From Stropharia rugosoannulata (taxonomy: Eukaryota > Basidiomycota > Agaricomycetes > Agaricales > Strophariaceae): a DNA stretch of 64,000 bases. This document shows positions 19,204 to 28,892 of the stretch, in pieces (positions within the stretch are counted from its first letter, which is position 1; every line of letters begins with the position of its first letter). Under the pieces are notes generated by a model. That model was not told where the DNA came from. It worked only from the letters and a program-made list of their open reading frames with translations, and ran no database searches. The translations under genes were made by a program, and so were the position numbers. The DNA lies in the NCBI GenBank assembly GCA_028532985.1, contig JANCIK010000012.1, positions 2,232,001 through 2,296,000 on the forward strand, read 5' to 3'.

Positions 19204-20621
19204 TGACAGGCCTGCGTCTACTTCAAGGCTGTAAGTGGCCACAGCGGGCGGTTCGGGTCGAAGTGCAGGGGTCCAGCGGAGCAGTGACTAGCCTGGTCAG
19301 CCGTCTCAGTGCTCAGCGCGTGCATCACAAATCATCACGCGTGTGCTCAGCGGGCAGTTATGTGGGGTTCAGCGGACTGTACAGGCCATAAGTACACAGT
19401 TGAAGTACCGTAACAGCTGTCAGCGGAGCACATAACGGTTACTGTCGTCCCAGCGGAAGGCAGGAGTACAGCTGAGCGGAAAATATCAAAGGCGACGAGC
19501 AGGACTGTGTGTAGACGGCGTCTCAAAAGGGCTCAGCGGAACACATCACGAAGGCGAAATTTGCCTAAGTCCACTCGTCAGGTGACCGTGGCGTGCGTGC
19601 TGGAGCATGTGATGCCCGAGGGAATGCATAATGCACACAGCATGGACTCCGCTGGGGAACTTTGGCAGCGGTAGCCAGGCCTCGATGACCAAGATGGAGT
19701 CGCGCAGTGGAGTTTAACGGCGTCTCTCGGCGGAGGCCGGTAACACAACAGGATCAGGTCGCGCTCAGCGGAGTAGCCATCAAGGCGCCCAGCGGAGGCA
19801 CATGCGCTCAGCGGACCTTTGGTCCGGCGTTGCTAGTATTTACTCTCCACCTAAATTAGTACACAACACGCATCTATATAAACTTGTAATTGTAACTACG
19901 GAAATCAAGCAATTGTCTACCCACTAGATCTGTGTGTTGGGCTCTGTCCCAGACCATCAGCAGGCTTTGTTTAGCTTTTGTTAGGGTCTTTACTGTGAAG
20001 TGTATTGTGAATCATAGAAGTTTTGGATAGCTTCTGGCCACCGGGTCATTTGGAGAGCTCAGCGGGGAGTCAGTGCAACCGTGTACGAAAACTCGCGCTG
20101 TAGTGTTTTGTGAATTGAGACTGCACCACCGGGTGAACAAGGTTCTGGATAGCCTCAGCGGAATAGGACTTTGGACAGTCCCAGCGGAACGACTTTGGAT
20201 AGTCAGCGGAGCGAGGCACAATTGGGAATACCAGCTTGTGTGAGCATCTGCATCGGTCACCGGACCTCAAACCCACTCAGCGGAATAAGCCCCGCGGAGC
20301 CACCATCAAAACTATACATTACTATCGATACCCTGCGCTCAGCAGAGGTCGCCCAGACATTAATCTGAGACTTCTAGAATTAAACCCCTCCTTAAAAACG
20401 AACTTGCAGGCACTGTACAGCAGACATCCATCTGGACAGAACTTACGAGACTCTCAAACATCACAGTCTGCTCAGCGGAGAGGACCAGGAGAAGCGTAGA
20501 CATCTATAATCCGTTTAGCTGAAGAGCGTCGCTCGATCTAAGGGATAGGATCTCGCTCCGCTGGGGTTGTGTGTGTTTGTGTTTCTTGTGATTCGAGTCT
20601 AGCCCCGCGGCAGAACTCTCA
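19204..20621 (+). repeat. gypsy A 3' LTR, 1418 bp
   Basis: TG...CA termini; preceded by the polypurine tract. The last 654 bp match the 5' LTR remnant with one change. It carries about 18 CAGCGG/CCGCTG motifs, the densest part of the element. A TATATAAA-like stretch (CATCTATATAAAC, near 19873) may be the LTR promoter. It is followed by ACGGGATACC, so the target duplication should start ACGG. Confidence 0.92.
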
Positions 20622-23600
20622 ACGGGATACCATCCCAAAACTAAAAGCCCTTGAGGATGATGAAAATGGCGAACCAATATTCCTCACACGCTCTGACCAA
20701 ATGGCTGAAGAAGCGAGAAAATACCACGAAATCCTACAAACCCTAGACCCCCCAACAGCAAATGCGCACCAACTGGACAATGTCCTATCCCACCTCCACA
20801 CTAGGTTAACTACCCAGGAAAAAGGGAAACTAGCGACCTACATCACGGAGGATGAAGTGGCCAATGCAATTGGCATACTACCTGATGGGAAAGCCCCCGG
20901 AATTGATGGCATCCCACACGAACTCTGGAAGCACCTACTGAACCGCCATAAAATAAATGCCAAATACAATATCGACTCCTTCAACATAGCAAAATGCCTA
21001 GCAGACGTCTATAATGACATAGAAAGACACGGGGTCTCCCCCACAACTGGCTTCTCAAAAGGATGGATGTGCCCAATATTTAAAAAAGGGGATAAAACCC
21101 TTATCAGCAACTACCGACCTATTACAGTCCTCAACACAGACTACAAACTCATGACGCGGGTACTAACAACAAGGCTCTCTCAAGTCATTGACCCCCTAAT
21201 CAACCCTGATCAGGCTGGCTTTATCAAAGGACGTAAGATCGAAGACCAAACAGACCTAATTAGACTCACCCTAGACGCCTGCGAACTCGAGGAAATAAAT
21301 GGTGTAATAGTCTGCCTCGATCAGGAGAAGGCCTACGACAAAATAAGCCATGAATTTATTTGGAGAACCCTACTGACCATGAATTTCCCCCTACACTTTA
21401 TTAATACAATCAAGTCCCTGTACACAGATGCAGAAACAGTAATCATAATAAATGGTGAAATAAGCAAACCATACACTGTGAACAGAGGCGCAAGGCAAGG
21501 TGACCCCCTCTCATGTCTAATCTTCGACCTAGCAATTGAATCCCTGGCCCAGATGCTACGCCTTTCCCCCCTTCAAGGCATGAAGCTTAAAGGCGATGTG
21601 AAACGCCTTATCGCCACTCTTTTTGCTGATGACACATCGGTATACTTATCCTGCAGCGACAAATTCAGTGTACTGCAAAACATCCTGACCGACTGGTGCA
21701 AAGCCACAGGTGCAAAATTCAACATCACAAAAACAATGATTGTCCCTGCAGGGACCCCAGAATACCGTGCACAGCTACTAGCAACAAGGCTGCTATCCCC
21801 TGACTCAGATGAGCCCATACCACAAGACATACATATCATCCCAGATGGGACACCTGCCAGAGTACTAGGAGCATACATAGGCAACAACATTGACCTGCAT
21901 CAGATATGGCTGCCAAAACTAGAGAAAATTGATAAGTCCCTGGCCCAATGGGCGAAATCTCACCCTACCCATGAAGGGAAACGCCTTATAATCAACATGG
22001 TAGTGGGTGGCCAAACCCAATACCTAGCAAGAGTCCAAGGTATGAACAAAGACATAGAGAGAACCCTACAAAACAAGATATCAGCGTTTATGTGGGAGGG
22101 CAAACAACCTGCAGTTAATAAAGACACAATGCAACTGTCACCCCTTGAAGGGGGCAAGAGCGTCCTAAACATCGAAATGCAGAACGACGCAATACAGCTT
22201 TGTAAACTGCGCGCATACACCACAAACTCAGACTCACGCCCCCGCTGGGCCTACATAGCTGATCACCTGATTGCTATGAACATCCCCACCCCACAAAGTG
22301 TAGACACCTCCTCAGGTGCAGCAATCAACATGTATACCCAGACCTGGACAACTAACCTGTCAAGACACTCCACCCTACTGCACTCCATTAAAAATATGCT
22401 CAAGGTTGCGAAAAAATACAATGTAACTTTAGAAGTTACCACCCCACACCCAGATCTCCGCAGAGCCCTCCCCCTTTGGCACCATATTGCCCTATCAGGA
22501 AGACACGATATACGGAACAACGGACCCAAGCAAACCTGCCTGCAGACAATCCACAAAGTTCTCACTGTAGGCGATGCCGCAAATCTAGTACAAGGGTACA
22601 ACATTGTGCATAACCGACCATGCAGTAATCGTGTAAATTGTGCATGCGCACTCTGTCGCCATGACCGCTCCAAAGGCTGCCCACATCCAAGTAAATGTCG
22701 TGAAATGGCAAACAAAATACTAACAGCACTTCCCCCAAAATGGGACCCCTCACATGTACTCCAGTCCGATGGACTTGACCTCTCAGATCACCTGCGAGCA
22801 CAGAACATGGTCCTTCTCCAAAATAATGCAACACTTCTATTTGACCCCACTACCATATCCTCCACATCCCCAAATAAAGAGCTTAGAGTCTTCTGTGGAA
22901 GAGTACCCCCCCATACACAACTTACCCCCTCTCGCCCCCCACCTGCCCTGCCGAGGGAATCCATCCCGCTATGCACAGTCTTCATTATGACACGCACACT
23001 CCACCCAGACTCGGAAAACTGCTTCTCCCTAGCGACAATGTACTACGGCCAGAGGAATGAAAATAACTGCACCCTAGCATGCCTACAAAAGACCAATAAC
23101 CGCCCATGGCCCTCCATTGCAGTAGCACTTAGTGCCATAGCATATGTCCTGTCCAACATAGATAACAATACCATACTAGAAATAAAGATAAATAACTCCC
23201 AATGTATTACTGCCCTCACCACAAAACTCCAGGACCTGGAAAATAACGGCTGGCACATCGGCAATGCCCCTGCCACAGTCCTCAAGAACACTGTTGCACT
23301 GCTGAGACAACATAGCTCACGAATACGCCTCTGTCTCCTGTCCAAGAAGACCACCGCTAGAGGAATACTTGCCCGGATGTCAGCCTTAACCACATCTGCA
23401 GTGCATACCAGGCCCATGAACACTCTTCCATCACCCAGACCTCTACCTCATGATAGCATTACACCCACAACCTCCGGGATGTGCCTGCACTCAATCACAC
23501 AAGCCCGTGCATATCACACTATACTTACCCTAAATAAACCGCTAACACATGAAGCCACACGCGTCATTATAGAGAGGACACAATCTGCCACTGAGGAACT

Positions 23601-24511
23601 CTTAAAATATACACCCGCCACACCAGCTATATGGAGGTCGTCCCGAAATAAGACCAATATACCGCTCTGACTACGAGGCTTCCTATGGCGCCTGCTACAT
23701 AACTCCTACAAATTAGGGAACTACTGGATCAGAGTCCCAAACAGAGAGCACTGGGCTGTATGCTCCAGATGCGACAATGCAACAGAAGACATAGATCACA
23801 TCCTCTTCGCATGCAACGTGTCAGGCCAAAGAACTGTCTGGAGGGATGTCGAACGTCTATGGTCCCACACAAACTTACCCTGGACACAACCCTCCCTTGG
23901 ACTTGTACTGGGCAGTGGTCTTACCAAATTTAAGCAACCAGGCACCAAACGCCCTGCACCTGGCATAAATAGACTATACAATATACTGCTGACAGAAGCC
24001 GCTCACTTTATCTGGAAGATACGTTGTGAGTGGCGCATACAAAACGATGCACAAGAAGACAAAATACTCCCTGAAGCGGCAGTCATGAATAAATGGTCTG
24101 CTCAACTCCAACGACGACTCCTACTAGATAGACTACACACGGACCACTCCCGCTATGGCAGCAAAGCCATCTGCAGTAACCTTGTATACAATACTTGGGA
24201 GAAAATACTGACAAACATAGAAGACATTTCTGATGACTGGGTCATCAATACCGGGGTTATAGTGGGTATTAAAGGGCACCGTCCTCCGGGACGGAACCGC
24301 TAGTCCAAGACTAGCCGCCCTTTGGAGTCCCACACTACTAGCTAAGGCTGTGTGTGCGTAAAAGCATTCCTCGGGGTGGATATGATTTACACGTAGGGGC
24401 ACCCTGCCCTTACACATATCTAGCTGGTAGAAGGAGTACCCCCTGCCACAGCAGAATACTGCCTCCCTACCATTAAAGCTCCACCAAAAAAAAAAAAAAA
24501 AAAAAAAAAAA
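20622..24511 (+). mobile_element. LINE (non-LTR retrotransposon), 3' part
   Basis: This is the 3' part of a LINE cut by gypsy A; its 5' part should lie beyond the left edge. It encodes reverse transcriptase, an RNase H-like region and a zinc-binding C-terminus, and ends in a run of 26 adenines (24486-24511). The poly(A) junctions with gypsy C protease sequence at 24512, so the LINE inserted into gypsy C. RT plus RNase H suggests the Tad1-like group of fungal LINEs, which I infer without a database comparison. Confidence 0.9.
20623..24303 (+). pseudogene. LINE ORF2: reverse transcriptase, RNase H-like region, zf-RVT
   Basis: The RT contains FKKGDKTLISNYRPITVL, DQAGFIKGRKI, the GARQGDPLSCLIFDLAIE block and the active site ATLFADDTSVY. 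A region with an RNase H-like pattern lies near 22950-23350. The end has a CCHC module typical of LINE RTs (CSRCDN...DHILFAC). One in-frame TGA (23668-23670, where CGA would fit) divides an otherwise continuous frame that runs to 24303, consistent with a CpG C-to-T change. The 5' end is cut by the gypsy A LTR at 20621/20622; a chance open frame continues into the LTR, but the first in-frame ATG is at 20701. Confidence 0.88.
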
Positions 24512-25276
24512 GTATTGGACTACCGTATCAGTTACTACTATTGTACCCGCTTGACCTATTTCTGAGTCGTGTGGCAAGATACAATAGTTGGTACACTGCG
24601 GCAAGTCTGCGATATATATTTCTACCCGCTTTTGGGCGTCTGATATTATATCTAGGCTTGGTTCGACATCTAGCTCTATTGCTGGCTCAGAAGTGCTAGG
24701 TAGTACTTCTTGACTAACAAATGATAGACTCCCTTCCGGATCAACCGGTTTATTTATTTCCCCGTCACTTTCTATATACTCATCATACCAATCTTTCCTG
24801 TTCTCGTCCTCTGTGATGTTTACATTGGACGCGACTGTAGGCTGGACTGGTACTCTGACTTTAGAAATATGCCAGGTTAATTCTTTTAATAAAGCGGGCG
24901 AATTGCCCAGCAATTGCCCCACTGTAGTACCTACCGGCGTATTTAATATTAAGTCTACTACGTCTTTTGTTACTGCGCTAGCTTCCACTGGTGCTCTGGT
25001 CTGATAAGCGGGTATATGTTTCTCTCTCGGGACATCCCTCCTATGAACTTCGTTCAAAGGCCTTACGTCCACGAAAGGTACCTCTGCCACTTGGCTAGGC
25101 GGAGGGTTCACAGTTTCCTCTATACTTCTCGTTTGTGCAACCGGCTTCTTTCTAGCGTTCATAACAACTTCGACTATTTTATTTTTATTTTTCATCTTTG
25201 GCTGTTTTTCTAATTTGTCCTCCGGGGCTGATAAACCTACTAAGCTAGCCAACTTATTAGGGTCAGCTGATCCCAT
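24512..25276 (-). pseudogene. gypsy C protease ORF, N-terminal part
   Basis: Starts at 25276 (MGSADPNKLASLVGLSAP), 11 bases after the gag TAA. It resembles the N-terminal half of the gypsy A protease ORF, with the shared theme of an acidic, Pro-rich segment followed by GTIVV near the cut (A has GTIIMEDPYEQY). The catalytic part is lost at the LINE insertion; the apparent poly-Phe tail is the LINE poly(A) read in reverse. Confidence 0.8.
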
Positions 25277-25287
25277 CCTCGAACGCT

Positions 25288-26547
25288 TTAGAAATTTTCT
25301 TGGTCTGCGTCTTCCTGCATTTTACCGTATAGGTATTGCCTGACGTCGTTCAGATCCATTTTGTCCAGAAGGATTTCCAAATCAGCCTGGGTTGAATCAC
25401 CCGGGTTGAATTGTTCTCCTTCGGCTCTGTGAGCAACTGTGTGGTTGAACTGTATTATACCGGGCTGGTTCCTTGGTTTCACGTTAAGATTAACCGTGAC
25501 CTTGCCATCGACAAACAGAGCCTCAACTCGCTCTTTTACTGAGTCCCCTGCTTTGCCCCACGGAACAGGTCTTCCGTCAGCCAATTTAACTTTGCCATAG
25601 ACATCTACTAATATCCATCCTTTAGCTATATGATCCCCTTTTACCGGGCATTCATTTTTCATATGGCCAGACTCATTGCAATAGAAACAAATTCCTGACG
25701 GGCTGCTGCTAGCACCATACCTAGGTCCGTTACTACCTGAGGATTGGGCTAGCACCCTAGACTGCGACATTAACCGGGTTAATTCCTCAATCTTATTATT
25801 GATAAGTTTCATATTGCTCTCAGCCTGTTTAGCTTGGATATTAAAGGTATCTTTCATCCTGCATATCTCAGCTTCTACCTTAGTAGACATTTCTGGATTA
25901 GCCCGGCTGTTTTGGCTTGTACTCGCGCGTGACGTTAACGATTTGTAGGTCGTTCGGGAACCTTGACCAATCGATATAGCCGTCTCGATCACATCGTCCA
26001 ATTTATACCGGTCTTCGGGTCGTACTTTTCCTTCTACAGCTTTACTTGTTACTTCTAAACGGCTCTGAATGTTACTTCTAAACTCTGGCTCTAGACACTC
26101 CAAGAACATTTCCACGGCTTCTCTGTTAGACAGTAAGGCGGGTTCTTTTTGTAGTTTAGAGACCTCGGCTACAAAGCTTTGTATCAAAGATTTCAGGTCC
26201 ACGAGGTCGGTCTGATCGATTCCTCTATGATCCTTGCATAGTCGCTGTAATTTCTTAAGCGAACCCCGTTCTTGGTCGGCTGCCTGGGGATATGAGTCTA
26301 TTAGTTCACTTTTGAACTTCTCCCAATTTTCCCCAGTATAGGATTTCAGATATTGCCACTCCATTTCTGAAGTCGCATCTGCGTATTTCCCTAGATTGGT
26401 AATCTTTTCCTCGTCCTCTGTGATTGAGTACTTTTTGTATAAGTCCTCCATTCGACTGATGAATCTCAGGAGTTCTTCTGGCTTTTCCGAATCAAAGGAC
26501 GGGGCGTCCCTTGATTGGGGGTTGGGCATTCTGCTTTTATCCGCCAT
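25288..26547 (-). CDS. gag: gypsy C Gag
   Basis: A 419-residue Gag from the ATG at 26547. The capsid-like region (APSFDSEKPEELLRFI, DLYKKYSITEDEEK) is homologous to gypsy A Gag. A CCHC knuckle (CFYCNESGHMKNEC) and the LADGRPVPW segment follow. The frame is open upstream of 26547 to a TGA near 26770 without an ATG, with Gag-like composition, matching the ATG-less extension of A. The motif ACCCGG/ACCCGC and complements are scattered in the coding region. The frame is intact. Confidence 0.88.
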   Translation of the reverse strand: MADKSRMPNPQSRDAPSFDSEKPEELLRFISRMEDLYKKYSITEDEEKITNLGKYADATSEMEWQYLKSYTGENWEKFKSELIDSYPQAADQERGSLKKLQRLCKDHRGIDQTDLVDLKSLIQSFVAEVSKLQKEPALLSNREAVEMFLECLEPEFRSNIQSRLEVTSKAVEGKVRPEDRYKLDDVIETAISIGQGSRTTYKSLTSRASTSQNSRANPEMSTKVEAEICRMKDTFNIQAKQAESNMKLINNKIEELTRLMSQSRVLAQSSGSNGPRYGASSSPSGICFYCNESGHMKNECPVKGDHIAKGWILVDVYGKVKLADGRPVPWGKAGDSVKERVEALFVDGKVTVNLNVKPRNQPGIIQFNHTVAHRAEGEQFNPGDSTQADLEILLDKMDLNDVRQYLYGKMQEDADQENF

Positions 26548-26942
26548 ATTTTCTAGAGGAGGTATACTCTCTGTACTAGTAGTGGTTTGGAAGTTTAAGC
26601 GGGGTACTGGTTTTAAAACTCGTTTACGGACAGTGGGTACTAGACCACTGGATAACCCGGCAGTAACTGAATTTAAAGTCGCGCGTTTCTTAGGAGCACC
26701 AGGCGGTTGTAATGCACTGATGGCTAATGAGGAAGTAGCGGCTTGTTTTGCTCGGCCTAACTTAGTCGCTCATTTGACTGGCGACGACGTTTTACTAGAG
26801 CTTTTGTTTTTAGAAATTTTTGTAACCAGCGAAATCTTTACTAAGATCCAGTAATGATTTCAACTGGGCAGAACTGAATTCTTTATATAAAGAACCTGTT
26901 TATTTAGGTTTATATTATAATAACTGTAATCAGTCTAAAACC

Positions 26943-26962
26943 CCCTCGCGGTGGGCTCCAGA
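26943..26962 (-). promoter_or_regulatory. gypsy C primer-binding site
   Basis: The minus strand reads TCTGGAGCCCACCGCGAGGG directly after the LTR end CCTTCA. It is identical to the gypsy A site at 4706-4725. Confidence 0.82.
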
Positions 26963-27298
26963 TGAAGGACCTTGTTTGGGTCTGGTCAAGTGCTCGGTGA
27001 TGGCCCGTTTGTATGTCCTGCTAGAAATGATCTAACACAACACAACCAACAACCACAAAAACACACAACCAATCTCAAACAAATGCTTCTTTAATGCGAA
27101 GTCGGGGGTCTATGTACAAAAGAAAGACACAGTTGTCTTTTATAATATAAGCCGGGTAAACATTTTCTTAACACAAAGACTCAGCCCAAGGGCGTGGTAG
27201 TGTAATGTGATAAGTGTAGTTTGTGTGCGTATAGCGCGAGGTGCTCGAATGAGACTTAGTCTGACACGACGATCAGAAAGAGAACTGAAAACTGTTTA

Positions 27299-27420
27299 AC
27301 CGCTCCAGGTATGTGCGCGACGACACTGCCTGCAAAATGACCGCTCCAGGTATGTGCGCGACGACACTGCCTGCAAAATTAAACCGCTCCAGGTATACGT
27401 TAAACGTTGCCTGCAAAACT
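27299..27420. repeat. tandem repeat, three units of about 41 bp in LTR C
   Basis: The unit begins ACCGCTCCAGGTATGTGCGC and ends GCCTGCAAAA. Two copies are nearly identical (27299-27339, 27340-27380) and a third is diverged (27383-27420). It lies in the LTR, possibly in a regulatory part. Confidence 0.8.
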
Positions 27421-27934
27421 GCTTTCAGACTCAAGACTTAGTCAAGTAATCTGTCAAAAGCTTTGAACTCTCTCTAAACTCGCAGTGAGGACTTTAACCA
27501 TATATATTCACTCTAGGTAAATCTACTCGGGGGAACCTGCTATTCTACGTTACATGCTGGGGTATTTATACGTTTCTGGGAGAAGGGTTTTCGTAGGCGC
27601 CCGGAGGCGTTCTCTACTAAAACCTCGTACCCGATTGGTTTGTAGGTCCATACGGTTCTGCCCGTTTTAATTACATTTTAGTCGTTCTAGATGAGTGGAG
27701 TAAGAATTTGAAATAACTGAAAAAGGATAGATTCTGAAGGCTTGTCAGGAACGAGCTTATTTTTAGAACGGTTAAACCGTCTTTCGGTGCCTGGGCGTCT
27801 GTCTGCCTCCTGAGTACAGTCAGTTTTACTACGCCTTGGCTTTTTGGAATGTAAGCCGGGACAGAGTTACCCCACTGGTGAGTCATCTCGCCTCCGACTG
27901 TACCCGCTTTCCAGGGTCTATCAGGCTCCTGCCA

Positions 27935-28650
27935 AATAGCCCGCTATATTCCCTCTGTATGGCCAGTACGAGGCCCCGCTAATTAGCCCGGTAGAACTGT
28001 CTAAGTTTATTAGCCCGGCTTATTGACCTTTGCTAATTAACCCGGTATAACGTTCAATCAAACAGCCCGGTATAATGACTAAGTCATTTAGCCCGGTATA
28101 ATGCCTAAGTCAAATAGCCCGGTATAATTACTCGAGTTAAATAACCCGGCATAATGATTTGCTTTTCCTAATCTCTCGTTTTCGATGGCTGGTTTTTAGA
28201 AGACTGACCCGCTATAAGTCTCTAGTCGAGTTTCTTCGTTATGGTTGGTGTCATTTAACCCGGTATAATTTAACCCGGTATAATGCCTCTGCCTTTGCAC
28301 TCTGTTTAACCCGCTTATCTGACTTCCTCGAAATTGACGACATTACTAAGTGTATTTCTTGGGCAGTAACTTTACATTTAGCCCGGTATAATTATACCGG
28401 GTTAAATGCAAAGCGTACCTGTGCTCTCCTTTATGCCTAGCTTATTATTATTCTAACTTTAAGCCGGTCAGATGCGCTTATAAGCCATACTGGTCATGCG
28501 ACTAAGTCCAACCGTAAAGACTTATTAACCCGCTTGTTTAAAGTCTCTTGGTTTACTCTCCAGTTAAGTTCTTTAACGTGGACAGTTACCGTCGTCACTT
28601 TTACTTAAGCTTTTAGTGTGGTTTCGCTTATAGTTAAAATAGCCCGCTTA
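27935..28650. repeat. irregular array of the gypsy C motif TARCCCGSTATAA
   Basis: About 18 copies in 0.7 kb, for example TAACCCGGTATAA near 28036, 28254 and 28268, TAGCCCGGTATAA near 28088, 28115 and 28378, and TAACCCGCTTA-like forms near 28304 and 28525. One pair faces each other at 28378-28407. Spacing is irregular (often 25-28 bp), so this is not a tandem duplication. More copies occur in gag. Confidence 0.85.
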
Positions 28651-28892
28651 ATTGATTAAGTGGAGGTCTACACTTGTCTTCGTTATTCTCTGTCTCTCAT
28701 TGGGTCATACTGAAGTCTTTAATACGACTTTAATAGTCTAGACTATTGCAATGATAGGATTTGTAGTAAAATCGCAAAATTTCATGGCCAGGCACTTAGG
28801 TGCCCTATCAGCGTGAAACACGGTGTATGCATGCGGCTCCCCCGAAGATACTGTTCACATCCCTTCTATTATAGCTCACCGTCTCTATTCAC

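Larger units (their letters stand above)
4052..20621 (+). mobile_element. giant Ty3/gypsy-type retroelement A with antisense accessory genes
   Basis: Order: 5' LTR remnant (4052-4705), PBS, gag, pro, pol (to 12048), four antisense intron-containing genes (12170-18801), polypurine tract (19191-19203), 3' LTR (19204-20621). RT-RNase H precede integrase, so it is Ty3/gypsy. The two LTR copies differ at one base over the 654 bp I compared (4348 T, 20264 C). Without the solo LTR, and with a complete 5' LTR, the element would be about 16 kb, far above the usual 5-8 kb. A dispersed CAGCGG motif runs through all parts, arguing for one unit. It lies in a LINE: its 3' LTR is followed directly by LINE coding sequence at 20622. 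Confidence 0.9.
24512..28810 (-). mobile_element. Ty3/gypsy-type element C, 5' half
   Basis: Minus strand: 5' LTR (26963-28810), primer-binding site, gag, and the start of protease, which is cut by the LINE poly(A) at 24511. Protease end, pol and 3' LTR should lie left of the window. Gag, the PBS and the LTR start (TGATAGGGCACC against TGACAGGGCTGC in B) show kinship with A and B. Its dispersed motif is different: TARCCCGSTATAA. Confidence 0.87.
26963..28810 (-). repeat. gypsy C 5' LTR, about 1848 bp
   Basis: On the minus strand it starts TGATAGGGCACC at 28810 and ends CCTTCA at 26963. The start matches LTRs A and B, and the end is fixed by the PBS. The right edge directly abuts the palindrome (28811). 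The half near 27930-28650 is crowded with TARCCCGSTATAA motifs. Confidence in the left edge is high; the right edge rests on the terminal match. Confidence 0.75.

Noticed and set aside
20569..20640. Apparent start of the LINE protein inside the LTR (MCVCVSCDSS...)
   Set aside because: It is a chance open frame across the LTR/LINE junction with no ATG; the LINE protein really continues from beyond the gypsy insertion.
24473..24511. Poly-Phe C-terminus of the gypsy C protease ORF
   Set aside because: It is the LINE poly(A) tail read on the other strand.
27935..28650. Motif array considered as a CRISPR or minisatellite
   Set aside because: Spacing is irregular, repeats are 11-13 bp, orientation varies, and the same word occurs far away in gag.
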